Part shown: positions 34,586 to 47,447 of the stretch, piece by piece
Layout: every line of letters begins with the position of its first letter
How positions within the stretch are numbered: the stretch's first letter is position 1
Assembly: GCA_964030475.1 (NCBI GenBank)
Contig: CAXIPT010000001.1
Location: 20,237,385-20,301,384, forward strand
Direction of reading: 5' to 3'
DNA length: 64,000 nt
From: Tethya wilhelma
Lineage: Eukaryota; Porifera; Demospongiae; Tethyida; Tethyidae
Notes under the pieces: model-generated
Told to the model about the DNA's origin: nothing
Seen by the model: the letters and a program-made list of their open reading frames with translations, nothing else
Database searches by the model: none
Position numbers and translations under genes: made by a program

Positions 34586-35204
34586 CCTCGCTTCACTGCA
34601 CTGCACAGTGCATACATATATTCGTGGTTTCTGTCAGTACAGTACAAGCAAACAGCTAAAGAGTATATATCACTAGGTACACATTATAAGCATTATGTTT
34701 TTATAGCATTCAGTTAGTATCATGTCTTTGCAACACAACATGCAGCTAGGGTACTATTTCTCGACTATGTATAGAGGTCATCTCCATCATCATCTAGTTG
34801 ATTGCCTCGAGGCGGGGATCCACCTCATTGAACCGCAATCTCATTGGACAGTTGCTAAAACAACGGAAGTAGATATACTACCCCCGCATAAACATAAAAG
34901 CAGGTTACGATCAAACGATCTCAGTCGTTATGTAGGATAGTTTATGTAGGATCATAGATAGGTAGGATACAGATCGACAGTTTCTTGTAGTATAAAAGAA
35001 GTAGCTTATAATTAGTCGCCAATTGTACAATCTAGATTGCTTTTAGAGAAATAAGGAAGTCACTCACTGGTGTTAGTACGTACAAAACTTAGAGGATACG
35101 TAGACCTATTACCCTTTCTTCGCGCGCAGCCATACAGATATAGTTCAATGATTTCAGCCCTCGAGTTCCTCCCTACTCAGCCTGACTGACAGACCAACCT
35201 GAAA
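33991..35204. other. Intergenic, upstream of gene H
   Basis: (CA)n tracts at 34270-34320 and 34535-34584. A single TAG-end transposon terminus is at about 34230-34250 (complement TAGTCTGGTGCCCAGACC). AATCTCATTGG is at 34837-34847, a CCAAT box on the other strand. No gene is seen. Confidence 0.55.
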
Positions 35205-38200
35205 ATGTCTACTGGCATCCGTCTCGTCCCCGTTGCAGAAAAAGTCGATATACCTACCGACGGTGACTGTGTTGGTACCGTGACAGTGAGTTTATACATG
35301 ACTATAGTCTTTCCACGTTGACCTCGCTATTTGTTTTTTGCGAATAGATCGCGAGCGTTTTGTCCGCCGCACTTCATACTTGCTGTGAGGGCTCATACTG
35401 CAGCTCCAGATAGTTTGGCGTTTGTTGGATAAAAATCGCGCATACAGTTTCAGAGATAGGAAATTCCTGTACAGAGTGTATGGGCATACTTCGCATATTT
35501 TTGACCACAAAACTTTTGCACTTTGACCTTGCTCAAACACGCGCTCCTCGACATGCTAAAGTTTTGTTACTTTAGTTACCTGCTGCATGTATAGCTGCTA
35601 GAAGCTGCTTGCTTTGTACATCCTAGAGCTTTCTCACGGCTTTTCACAACGCGTAAGTCATAATATAACAGTAGGTCACGGCCAAAAAAATGTAGTTAAC
35701 ATGAACCGGATGTGGTTACCTTAGTAAGGATTCTTCTGCAGTAGCGAGGTCAACGTGGAAAGACTATAGCTGTACTGTTCACGTTGCATAAACCATAAAC
35801 CAATGGCCAATTTGTTGTCTAAACTACTCGAAACTACTCGAAACTAGTGGTGTATGTAAGGCGTCAGTGCTTTAGGGTTTACATGTTTGCGGTTGACCTT
35901 GTACTTTCAAGTGGGAGGATTCTATTGTGTACTATCAGCTGTAGAAAAAGCCACAGTTGCAAAGTATGGAATTCATTTCTGCGCATAGATATTAAGTTAC
36001 AGTAAATTCTCATTGATAAAATTATGACATTAATGATGCATCTGTCGTCAATATGTCCACTATTAAGCGGTTTCATGTGCTGTACCTTATGTAATTAATA
36101 ACCCACTAAGAGTAGCATCAAACTGATTTAGCTTGTATTGACTCAATGCCTGGTAATTCATTGTGCCAATTATTTTTCTATAGCATACCCATAAAGGGTA
36201 CCATACTATACTAGGCAAATTTTTGAGCAACTTGGTTGGTAACAGGAAAGAAGTTTCTCTGTTTATAATGATTTTTTGGCAACTCTTGTTGCTAACCCAG
36301 ATGCTCAAAAAGTTGCCTAGTGTATAGTACCCTTAACTGAATGCATACATATATACATCTAGAATCAATGTATTGAGCGCTTCACTCTACCAGTGAATCA
36401 TATAGTGTCATGAGTTTATTCTATCATACTGAACAAATATAGAGGCCTGTCATGCATATGAAGCTAGCTATGATTCCACATAACCTATTATGTAGGCCGA
36501 AATCCTTTGTGCATTCTTCCACTTTCATCACCCCCCCAACTATCTCCATGGAAACATTGCATACTTTCATGGCACTTAAGAAATGACGTTAAGATTGCAT
36601 CATTGTTTTGAATTGTGAATTTACTTTGAGTTTATAACTATTTTGTTGTGAATACCTTTGGATAGCTAGATATGTGTGAGTGTATGTGTTTGTAACTGAT
36701 CGACCATGAATTTCCTCTTTATACAAAATGACGCATATGTTAGTACATAAATTCACTATTAACTTGATATGGCCAATGCGAAAATGCCTACTAAGCATTG
36801 AATTGGAACTATAAATAAATTCATGAAAAATGATAAGCCTAACATGCAATGGAATGTCTGCTGTTGTCGTGGAATGGCATCTGTTTACAACCATGTACTC
36901 CATATACAGGCTACAGGTGGCAACACACCAACCCTCAGTGCTAGCCTTGGGGGTGATGACACACGGCGATCGCCACTACCAGATGAAGTCAATGAAGCTA
37001 CCGGCAGTCGCAATGAAGATCCCTTTGAAGGCAGTGAATCAGTTGCTCATAGAAGAAGTGACAGCAAGAAGGGACAAGCTCGCCCACTCAGTAAAGTAGA
37101 GGATGGTCATAGTGCTAGCGCTGGTGCTCGCCCACCTAGCATTATAGATTATCCTTCAATTGATAAGGTATATAGATATTACTTCATGTAGTTATATTAT
37201 CCACCAATAGCAAGTTATTAGTTTTCTTATGTGTAATTGTGAATACACTTGTGGTGCATGATCGTCATGATAATCTCATATAAATTTTTGTGAGAGCTAC
37301 TCAATTAATTTTATTGTTGTAATTCGTGTCTCATAATACTTGCAGGTTGCACCTGGTAGGGGTAGTATCAGACATTTTCGAAGGAGATCTCTAGAATCTG
37401 GCCAGATTTTGAGCAGTGATTCTCAATTTGACAAACCAGTAAAGATGGCTAGAAGTGTTGATGATATCTTAGCTGCTGACAGTTCAGATTTATCTACTTT
37501 TACCGCTACTAATCTCAAAGATCTGCAATCTGAAAGTACTCCTGTTAAAGCAAACCCAGATCTTCGTGAAGCTAAAGAATATGACAGCTCTAGTGATGAT
37601 AATAATTCCATGCTTGGACGTGATGTGCCTATACAAGTCACAGATGGAGCAAATTCAGAATATCCTTATGCTGTAGCTGGTAGTTCATTGTCATCACGAG
37701 ATGGATTTGAAGCTAGAATGAAGGCTGTTGAACAACAGAACAAGGCAATGAACCTTCGATTGGAGACTCTTGAAAACAAAGTGCTTAAACTCACCCAACA
37801 TGATATTGTTATTCCAAACATTGATAGTGGTTTGAAGATTGCCAAGGAAAAGAAAAATCCTGCTGGTTCAGCTATAAACACGGCTCCTTTCTACACTAAG
37901 GATACGTGGGGTGGCTACAAGATGTGCACAAGGGTACACTTGAATGGAATCGGCAAAGGAAAGGGATCACATCTATCTGTATATTTTGTCATCATGAGAG
38001 GAGAACATGACAGTAAAGCTGAGTGGCCATTCCTTCGTAAAGTCACTTTTATACTGGTCAACCCAACACTTGACAGAGAGAGTATCACTATCAGTTTTGC
38101 TACTTTACCGAACAAACGTGTGAAGGATCATGCATTTCAGCAACCAAGGACTGATATGAACAAACCGGCAATTGGATTTTCTCAGTTCATTTCTCATAAG

Positions 38201-38314
38201 AAGATGTACTCTGGAGGATTCGTACAAAATGACTGTATCGTCCTTCGTGTTATTGTGGAGGATGATAATACTGAGTCTCAGTTTATGGTTCCTGAGCCTT
38301 ACCCTGAGAAATGA
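35205..38314 (+). CDS. Gene H: disordered N-terminus, coiled coil, divergent MATH; no RING (435 aa)
   Basis: Exons 35205-35285, 36910-37167 and 37346-38314 join in phase 0 (27+86+322). Exon 2 has the family blocks RRSPLPDE and ARPLSKVEDG. Exon 3 starts HFRRRSLESG, like gene G (GRRKSLESA), then an acidic Ser-rich stretch, a coiled coil (FEARMKAVEQQNKAMNLRLE) and MATH (about 268-425: PFYTKD, YKMCTRVHL, GKGKGSHLSVYFVIMRG, WPFLRKVTF). WKI is PNI, SSSF is KDHAF, and SGCP is AIGFS, so the receptor-peptide pocket is lost as in G. A PIQVT sequence matches the PxQxT pattern bound by TRAFs. AATAAA is at 38561. Function unknown. Confidence 0.82.
35302..35769. mobile_element. 468-bp element with 28-bp perfect terminal inverted repeats
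   Basis: CTATAGTCTTTCCACGTTGA... at 35302-35329 is exactly complementary to 35742-35769. It lies 17 bp after the first splice donor of gene H. No coding capacity. No clear target duplication beyond TA. Confidence 0.85.
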
Positions 38315-39232
38315 GTGTGAAGGTACTCAATATCAAGTTTATTTTTTTGTCGAGCAAGCTGGACTATAAATATAAAGTTCCTTTCAACTTTTTCCCTTTT
38401 TTGTTTTTATTAACTATAAATTCAGTAAAGTTCACGACTCAAAATATTTATTATTTATAAGTTCAGTTATTAGCCTAAATTCACAATTGTTAAGCTTGGT
38501 GTGAACCGTGAAGACCAATAATTTTTTATTATGTGTTGAACACTGTATGCATGCATGGTCAATAAATGTTGTTTCTATTGTAACACCCATTACACATTTA
38601 ATTAATTCTTGACATGATTTCTTGCTGTAAATAGCTACATGGTGATTGTGTCATTGTACATGTGCATGTGATTAAGTAGTTTCGATCCTTGTTGGTTTTT
38701 TGTTGTACATTTTGCTCTATAAAAGTGATGTCAATAGCTTATTAATGCAAGTGCCATAGTTAGGTTATCAAGAAAATTAATTCTTCATAATTTTAAAATG
38801 TGCACATGTCATGTTGACCATGCATGTATTAATAACGTATCTAGCTATTGGACCTAATAATAATTCCCCCCACCCCTAATGATCACAAATGGCATGGTAT
38901 ATACATGTACATATATACAGCTAGGATCTAGATATATATTACGTCATTAATTTTCAATCAGCATGCCAACTCCGCACGTTTTTGAGGTTACGCCATCGCA
39001 TAGTAATCAATCGTAATATTGTTGTTGCCATAGCGGGTAAATTTTGAGGGGAAGAACCAGAGAAATCCCACTAGCCAGCACTGAAAAAAATCTACTATAA
39101 ATCCAGAAATCCAGCATCAGACTGCCTGTTCTTATACTGTGCTGCAGAGACTCCAAAAACCTCTTCCGGTTCAGCGTAAATTCACATCAGGCTCCTGACT
39201 ATAAAAGACTTCAAGCAACTTACTTCAACGTC
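38315..39232. other. Intergenic, gene H to TRAF I
   Basis: Gene H 3' UTR (AATAAA at 38561) and the AT-rich upstream region of TRAF I. Nothing else recognised. Confidence 0.5.
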
Positions 39233-41830
39233 ATGTCTGCTGTTCGGCTTGACATGATGATCGATGGTGACGGAAGGGCAAAATATAAGAGGTACACCTG
39301 CCCCAGGTGTAAACTGCTACTCACCAATGCTGTGCAGCCGAGCTGTGGCCACTGGATGTGCAAAGATTGTGCAGATGAGCTCTTCAAAAGTGCACAGAAT
39401 GAAGGGTAGGTTTGGCTGTCAATGTGTTGGGTACATGTAGTTGCAGCTGCCTATAAGTATATAGTCATTGTTTTTTTCAATATTTTTTTCATGTTATGCT
39501 TTTAACAAGTTATTCATGACGAGTTGCATCGTACTGAAAATATATCAGTTGTCAGATTGTTTTTATTGTTCATCCATAGATATCTAATCGTTCGTCTTTG
39601 TTTTTCTATCTCGCTATGTACAGGAGACTGCCTTACTGTTTGAAGGAAGAATGCCAAGAAAAGCTTGAAATGATCGATGGTTCAAATGTAAGTCAACAAT
39701 TGGTCATGTCGGTTAATCTCTACAAAACTATAAATAATTTTTCTTGATTTTGTTGATTTTGTTGGGCTCTTTGTCTTGACAGTACTATTTCTCCATCATT
39801 TCCAGTACTTCCCTGATCACTTTGTGCGTAAAGACATCCTTAGGATGGTCATTGCATGTGTCAACCACAGAAAGGGTTGTCTATGGACAGGAAAGTACAG
39901 CGAACTAAAGGTAAGGAGATGTTGATCACCTTTATACCGGTACATGGATTGGTGCTATACACTTAGATTAAGGCATCTGCATGCATGAGCACTTTTATTG
40001 TTATTTGTTTCTGGGAAAGTTTTGAAGCCAGGGAGTATTTCATTGTGAACCATAAACGGTATGCAACATAATATGGTTATGGTAGTGTCCTCAATGATCA
40101 TTGTTTGGATATCAGCTATCATGTGATGTTTTTGCTTGTTAGCATTCATATTATATGGTAGTTGTCAACTAAACTTGTATGAGTAGGAATCACTGTTTTC
40201 AGATTGTGTGTGTATTCCTTTTACGGTTGTCAATCCCTCCACTCAGGTACATATTATCAGTGAGTGTCAGTACAACAAGTTTCAGTGTGAGCATTGTGGA
40301 CTGCTGCTAGATAATGGAGAGGTAATTGTTACTGACCAAGTCGCTCTAGCTAGATACAGTTAAAGCTGAATCAGGAATTTAGCTTCAAAGAGAACTAGTC
40401 AAGTAATTCTAATGGCATACATGCACAGTATGCATATTTTCATAATTAATATTAGTTGATTGTATAAGTGTTCTCCTACACCTAGTTCCTGCTTACTCAA
40501 GCAGTGAGCTAGATATACAGCTGTGCATACACATAATTCTCAAGTCAATTAGTGTTCATTATTATTCAAGCAACTCAGCTGTTTTTCTCTTTGTATTATT
40601 TTCTTCTGCAGGAGAAAGGCCACGAGAGGGTGTGTCCTAAGGCCCTTAGAAGATGTCCATTTGCTGGATTAGAATGCACCCATACAGAGCAGGTATGTAG
40701 TGTTGCATAAGTAATAAGGCATGGCATTGTGTTTTGGTAGTGAGTATAGCATGTTTACAAACAACCACAATACATACTACAGTCAGCAAGTTCAGTTCCA
40801 CTTTGGCTGAATCATTTTTGATAAGTACTACACTTCATTGCTATCTCTCCCCCCATGTACACACACAGATGTCAAATGAAGACCTACAGAAGCATATTGC
40901 CGAAAATATGGTGGATCACCTCGAAGCCATTGCTTCAATTGTACAAAGAAGAGTTCTAACAAATCAACAGCCACAACCAAAATTAAACCCTAATGAAGAT
41001 GGCGGATATCACTCTGGTGACTTTGTTGAGAAGGATGGTCCAAAATGTGGAGTGGCCACACAAGCACAATCATCAAACCAATATAGTATAGTAGAGTCCG
41101 ATGAACCTGAAGTTCGTGGTGCAGCCTGTGCACTTCCCAGCATTCAAGTTGGTTTACAGCAACAAGACGTTCAAAAAATCGTAGCCGAGAAAGTGGAAGA
41201 TCTAAGGAGAGATTTGACACAGATGGTGAGCTCTCAGATGTCATCACAATCAGAGGAAATCAGCTCAGTGAGGTCACTGTGTACAAAGGTTGAGAGAAAC
41301 GTGCATGCAAAGAACTACAAGCCATTGAAGAAACAACTTTCGACTTTCGTTGCTGAGAATTGCAACCACGAGGGTCGATGATTTGGAAGATCCTCAATCT
41401 CTCAGAGGATGTTCGATCGCTCAAAATGGCAAGTACACGTCAATCTTTAGCCTGACCCTTCTACACTGGAAGGTATGGCTACAAGATGTGCTATGCGCTC
41501 TGTACATCTTGGGAGATGGAATTGGCAAAGGGTCTCACATGTCACTGTTCTTTGTCCTGATGAAGGGAGAGTTTGACAACATCCTCCAGTGGCCGTTCAC
41601 TCACAAGGTCACCTTCAAGCTCATCAACCAGGCAGGAGGGAGAGACGTGGTGTGAACCTTCCAACCAGACCCCATGAGCAGCTCCTTCCGTAAGCCACGA
41701 TCGGACATGAACATTGCCAGTGGGATGTCCCAGATTTGTTTCTCTCATGAACTTCAGAACAATGGCTTCATTGTTGATGACACCATCTTTGTCAAGTGTA
41801 AGTGACAGAAGTACAGATCGTCATCCATGA
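39233..41830 (+). pseudogene. TRAF I: six-exon TRAF with shattered MATH exon
   Basis: Exons 39233-39405, 39624-39687, 39806-39910, 40247-40321 and 40612-40692 join in frame, then 40869 onward. The RING is complete (CPRC, CGHWMCKDC, C...C), followed by YFPDHFVRKD and TRAF fingers. The final exon has a linker and coiled coil (EEISSVRSLCTKVERNV), but from about 41330 it carries at least eight small indels relative to TRAF K (for example GTTGCTGAG for GTTGCTTGAG, and GCCTGACCC for GCCTGCCC). The first frame ends at 41381. MATH can be followed in broken frames to about 41830. Exons before MATH look functional, so it may encode a truncated RING/finger protein or be poorly sequenced here. Confidence 0.8.
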
Positions 41831-43051
41831 ATTGATGGAGATATTAAAATAATTGTACAACCCAGCTAATACCGCAGGCTGCCCCAAACAGCTGCATTTA
41901 AATTGATGATGAACACTGCACTAAACTTATGCTGCTGTCAAAAAACAATCATCATCATAGGTACAATTTTATTCTTACGATAAAAATTATCATTATATTA
42001 TAATATTATATTATTTTAGTGTAACTATTATTATTTTTAATTGTGCATTTTGTATGACATTGATCATGAGTGTATCTAATTTCCTTCTATGATAGCTATA
42101 GGTGTGCAAATTATGATTAATTAAAAAGTGTATATGCATTGTACTGATTATTGCTATATATATAATGTGTGTATGATCAGAATGTGTTAAAATCAATCGA
42201 ATTATTTTGTTATTGTCACCTGTGTAAATACAAGGCTTAGTGTTATGTACATGCAGTTTAGTATACTTATCCTGAAGGCCATGCTGATAAATAATAATTA
42301 AGGAATTGGGTGACCCTTCTTACATGACTGTACATAATTATGAAAATTCAAACAGCCTATCAATATCGCCATTTTTCTTGAAACCTTACCAATTTATAGG
42401 AACCTTGACAATGTATACATGTAGAAGAGTGTAAACCCACTGTGAAAGACAGCTAGGAAGAGAACTCCCTATAGACTTGGCCCTGCCAATGGAGCCACCA
42501 GAAGGCAAGCTGCAATTAAGCCATCAAACTTTAATTACCATATAAGTTTTGCAAAAGCTGACACATGAAAATAAGTTGTCCTATATATTCATATCACTGT
42601 CCTATAATTATATTATACAATAATGGTAAGTTTAAAAAATTACACAATATTGTCACTATCAGAGTTTGATACAAAGTTCTTCCACAGATGTTCATATTAT
42701 TTTAACAGACAATGATAAGTCCAATACAGAGCTTGGAATAAAATAGAAGTGTTGTGTAGCTGAGAGCTGGCTTTGTTGGTCACTAGTTTAATTCGTTGCT
42801 TGATGCAGCTCTTGCTTGTGTTTGATGAAACAAAGCTGATAAATGTAAACATTGAAGCTACTGCATCGGTTTTCAACGCTAAATCTACGCGCGCGTTCTC
42901 GATCGCAAACACGTGGACAAATAATATGCGATTCTCCGTAACTAACTGTGCATGTGCGAAATAGTTACATTCCGATGACGAATTTCAACCATAATCAGAT
43001 TGAGTTTTTGATTTTTTGGCCCGGAATTCAAAAAAAATGGCGCCGTAATTA

Positions 43052-43177
43052 CTTCCTTGGCGTCTCCGCCATTTTGAACTAAACCATGTAAGGTTACATT
43101 ACAAACTTACATGGTTTCTCCGCCATTTTGAACTAACCCGTAATGGTTAGTTCAAAATGGCGGAGACGCCACGGAAG
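43052..43177. repeat. Nested inverted repeat (CGTCTCCGCCATTTTGAACTAA arms)
   Basis: An arm at 43052-43086 pairs with 43144-43177, and an inner pair AAACCATGTAAG / CTTACATGGTTT lies at 43081-43092 and 43107-43118. A third copy of TCTCCGCCATTTTGAACTAA lies in direct orientation between the arms. Probably a small foldback element. Confidence 0.75.
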
Positions 43178-43759
43178 TTTACGCAACTACATACATAAAG
43201 TATTGCACACACGTTTTGACTGAATGACATCACAATCCTTGTAAGTTAAGTGGGTGTCAAATGTGAATATCATCAAACTTGCTAGCTGGTATATCTCTCT
43301 CACTTTTACGAGCAAAGCTCGCTCTAGCCGGCTAACTGTATACACGTTTCTATTTAGACTATACGAAAAAAAATTAAAATTGCACACTGCCTAGTAGTAG
43401 TAGAAGTAGACTTTAATAATTAACATCGCCCAACACTATTGGCGGTCTATTGCAGTATAGTAATGTTTATCTATTACGTCATAATAGTCGCAGCAATCTT
43501 GATCTTGATCGAGTTTCGACTACAAAGCAAGCTTGATCGCTTGATTCTTGTTGGAAATCTGCTTTGATTTCTGGATTCCATCTTGATCCCGGTCGCAAAT
43601 GGAACCATACGCGGTATACGCGGAGTTGGAGTGACTACCCCTTGTCTTGACTATAAAACTGATACTGATTTTTACGAAAAAATTTCGTTTTCGTTTAATT
43701 AAGTACCACAAGCGCACGCCGCGCGCGGGTGGTTGATAAGTTAACGTATAACAGAAACG

Positions 43760-43845
43760 AATCTGATTGGTCAGCGCCTGTATCCGGCTATATCCGGTTG
43801 GTCGAGTATTTAACTGCAGTGAGTCGGTGACCGAAAGGCATCAAT
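43760..43845 (+). promoter_or_regulatory. Putative gene J core promoter
   Basis: AATCTGATTGG (reverse CCAAT) is at 43760-43770, a repeated TATCCGG motif is at about 43781-43797, and TATTTAA is at 43807-43813, about 80 bp before the ATG at 43890. The spacing fits a start near 43840. Motif-based only. Confidence 0.35.
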
Positions 43846-43889
43846 TGAATCCAGCCACAGATGTGTTCAGTATAGACAATTGCAGTGCA

Positions 43890-46800
43890 ATGTCTTCGAC
43901 ATTTGTTTACCGCTACCGCCTTTCTGACGTCCAAGTTGTTGGGGAGAGGAGAAATCAACACCTTGTATGTATCAAGTGTTCCTTCTTGATGACCGATGCT
44001 GTACAGCTGAGCTGTGGTGATCGATTGTGCAAAGCGTGTGCGGACGAGATATTCTCAAGTCTGGACCACCAATCTGTTGGTTTGGAGGCCAGCGGTGTTG
44101 TGTATCCAAGGTAAATTATAGTCTGCGTGCCAGACCCGCCGCAGAAAATGGGGGGTTGCCAATCAGATTCGTTGATTACATTGACGTCACGTTGAAATTT
44201 AATTTCACCCACGTTTTGCTAAATTTCTCTCTAAGCTTTTGCGCTATTGTCGTGGGTGTCTGGCTTGCGAGACTAGGTTTAATAGTAGCATCTGTGACCT
44301 GTGTCTGCAAAAGTGATGAATGCTCCTTGGTCATTAAATTTTTTATACTTTCAGATGTCCTAACAATAACTGTACAGTCATTTTGAAACAAAACAATGGA
44401 TCAAAGGTAACTTGGCATATGTGTAAAAGTGTAAGTCTACTGTTGGTCACTGCATGGCTTTGTCAAAGTTGTGCTGACAATATTATTCAAACTCAAAGTC
44501 CTCCACTGTGTTCTATCAAGGACTGCCAGGAGAAATTATTCACCATTGAAGATGGTGCATATGTATATTGGATACATAATAACATGTACTGTTACTGTCA
44601 GTCGACTTTCTGATACCCTAAACAGATTACATTTATATATTCAGCAATGTTCGCAATTAATGTGCACGTGTACAATTTCAGAGTCTATTTGCAGCCCAGC
44701 ACATATCAAGCCTGCAGAGATCATTTCACCACAATTAGGTTGTACAGCATGAATTCTTGCCAATTGCAATAATATACCTTAAGGTAACTTTATAAATGGG
44801 TATATAGTCATTTTTATTAGCGAATTTTAGTGAATTGCATAATTATTTTCGCTAATAATAAGTCACGCTAAATGTTAGGGCGAGCTAGGTCAAAGGTCAG
44901 CATTATTGCTTGAAAATAATAAATTGGCTTAAAATTTGTACCTGCTAAATGGACATAAAGAAGAAATCACTAATATTTGTACCCGTTAATAAACTTAGCC
45001 TTAAGGTATGGAGCATATTTTTATGATTCATTGGCATAGCCATGTGATACGTCACTTAATTGATGAGTGTAGACATGCCCACAAATGTGGGGGGCTTCTG
45101 AAACCATAGATAATTAACATTATGTACCCATGTGTACCAGGTACGTAGTGTTATTATCTATGCTGAAACTAATCACTGTGTATTGTGTATGCACATGCAT
45201 ATTATAGCGACAGTAATACATAGTGAGTAAATGTACCAAAAAGTGAAGCCTCCTATATAGCTCCTCTGGTACACGTGCATGCATGTGTTTACACCCATAG
45301 AATTTCAACACATCTATAGTACCTAGGTATACTTAAAAGTCTTTTGTGCCTCCTCTGGTCCATTACTTTTACAGCTGTAAACCATCCTCACTATTAGTAG
45401 CTAATTCAGTATTATAATATTATTCTATAGTACATTGAAGATGCAACCATTCAGAGGGAAGTGATGGGTCTTGTGGTACATTGTCACATGTGCAAGTGGG
45501 TTGGTCAACTAAGAAACCATGAGGTATGTATACTTATTATCATGATAGTACGTGTACTTAACAGTTTGTATACAAATATAAATTTTAGCAATCGTTTTTT
45601 TGTGCGTAGTAAAGTGACTCACTTTTGCTTGCTTGCCTTGCAGGCTCATATCAAGTCATGCCATGCTCCTTACTCGGCTATAATCAAGGTACATAATAAA
45701 TCAAAATTATTTCCCTGGCATGTACGTTTGTGATTGTATTCATATGTTGGTTGATTCTAGTAACACAGCAGAGTTGTGGCAACCTTGCTGTTATTTGCAA
45801 CCCTTTGAAAGAGTGTATATACCCAAATATGCAATAAATATCATTAATACCAAGTAATGAATAGTAGCATCAAAGTGCATATGGGACCTCAATAATGGTG
45901 CGCAGTTTACTATAGGCTCTAGAGGCAATCCATGAATATCCTTATAACTATATGACATTCTTTATAGCATAATATAGCAATGATGAAAATGATTGCTAGT
46001 AATTATTTCACCACTGGCATGTACACATTTATATGCTGATATGCAGCCAAGTGGATCAAGGAATGCCACTCACATGATCATGAGTATTGATTCATCTGCT
46101 GCAAGAATGGAAGATCCATCACACCTTCGAAGACGATTGGAAGACATTAAATGTGAAGAAAGAGAGGTCAACTTGGAGCAAAACAAGCTGAGAGCAGAAC
46201 AGGATGAGGTTAGACGTGAAGAAGATGAAGTACATATGAAAGAAATTGAGCTACAACGTAAAAGAGGTAACCTACGACTGAGGCAGAATAGGGTGAGAGA
46301 AAAGGAGGACAATTTGAAGAAAAAGCGGCAGGGAATGGTCATGAGCGAAGAAGATTATGCTAAATATGTTGAAGAGTATTTTAACAACATGAAGATGGTT
46401 CAAATCACAACTAGTGATACTGAGGAGCAAGAAAGAGAGGTAAGCAAAATAGAGCACCATTTTCCCAAAAGGAGTTACAAATAAATGTTCCGGGTAGCTA
46501 TACAAGTATGGTTCACATTCCAAACATAAACTATAAGTGTATAATATACTCAGCAAATAAAAAATTTAATATTCTGATTAACTATAATGCATGGTTCAAA
46601 TTCCAAACATTATAAACTACAAGTGTATGCTAACTTGGCAAATACAATTAATAATTGAAATCTTTTCCCTGAGCCTGACTTCACTGCATGCATGCATTTA
46701 TATTCTATGCCAGTACACACAGTTTATGTGGAAGTATTATACAACATTATGCAGGTGCCACATGCACGGTTTGACCAAGAGCCTGAATTGGAGTACACCG

Positions 46801-47447
46801 GTACAGTTAACAGTGGAAGAACTTCTGACATGTTTGTATCTGGAGTCCTCCCTTCGCACACTCCCTCACCACAAGAGAATGAAGCACCAACACTCAATAC
46901 AACAGTTTACCAAGAGAGCGCACCACCCAGTTCTAATCATGATCGGTTGGCCATGCCAACAAGCCAGCATACCAGACGACAAACCGATCAATCTACTTCT
47001 AATTTTGGTCGACATCCCATCTATAATGGACGAGCTGTAACTACTGCAAACTACCCACAATCAGCTTCTATTCAAATGTCTCCAATTGCTGTTTTAGCGA
47101 ATTCACAGATTGAAAGTCAAGGAGGATACTCTGTAAGTCAATCTCCAACTGCTCAGCTTGTGTCTGGGCCAACTCTGTCTCAGACTCCAGTGCAAATGAC
47201 AGCTGCTGCATCAAATTCTCTGACCAGTAACTATCTTCTCCAAACTGAAGCAACAGTCACTGTGAGTGGCAGGGCCAACAGTTTGTCAAATTCCAAGGCT
47301 CGCAATGGAGCCAGCTGTCAGAAATGTGAAATGTTCAAGGGTGTTGTGGTAATGTTGTGTGAGACAGTTGCAAGCATCAAAAACAATCCACGTAACTTGT
47401 CTCCCACCATGAGATGTAGGAAGCCAGAGTATCGGTATTCCTGTTGA
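43890..47447 (+). CDS. Gene J: RING, coiled coil, disordered tail; no MATH (498 aa)
   Basis: Exons 43890-44110, 44355-44406, 45431-45523, 45644-45688, 46047-46439 and 46755-47447 total 1497 bases and join in frame. The RING (about 28-88) has CIKC and CKAC and ends CPNNNC, but the usual CGH is CGD, so zinc binding at that site may be altered. Exons 3-4 (CHMCKWVGQLRNHE, HIKSCH) are a reduced TRAF finger. Exon 5 is a long charged coiled coil (LRRRLEDIKCEEREVNLEQN and on). Exon 6 is Ser/Thr/Gln-rich and disordered, with PVQMT and a C-terminal CQKC...C patch. Exon phases equal those of TRAF K in the RING region. AATAAA lies 8 bases after the stop. Function unknown. Confidence 0.8.
44119..44275. 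mobile_element. Possible TAGTCT-end inverted-repeat element in gene J intron
   Basis: The left end TAGTCTGCGTGCCAGACCC pairs with the right end GGGTGTCTGGCTTGCGAGACTA. The flanks GGTAAATTA and GGTTTAATA are only partly alike. Confidence 0.45.
44455..44562 (+). pseudogene. Stray second half of an A/B/D-type RING exon
   Basis: Encodes LCQSCADNIIQTQSPPLC and KDCQEKLFTIEDGAY, ending at GTATAT like the RING exons of A, B and D (LCQSCAEEILQTQSPPLC). There is no first half or start codon. It lies in the gene J intron 44407-45430, so a two-exon-type TRAF once sat, or was copied, here. Confidence 0.75.

Larger units (their letters stand above)
41831..43889. other. Intergenic, TRAF I to gene J
   Basis: About 2 kb of AT-rich sequence without a supported gene. 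It contains the nested palindrome 43052-43177 and, near gene J, an AATCTGATTGG box and TATTTAA. Confidence 0.55.

Noticed and set aside
39200..39206. TATAAAA upstream of TRAF I
   Set aside because: 33 bp from the ATG; would leave almost no 5' UTR. Possible but not supported.
46070..46342. Minus-strand open frame opposite gene J exon 5
   Set aside because: Mirror of the charged coiled-coil codons of gene J; no splice or domain support.
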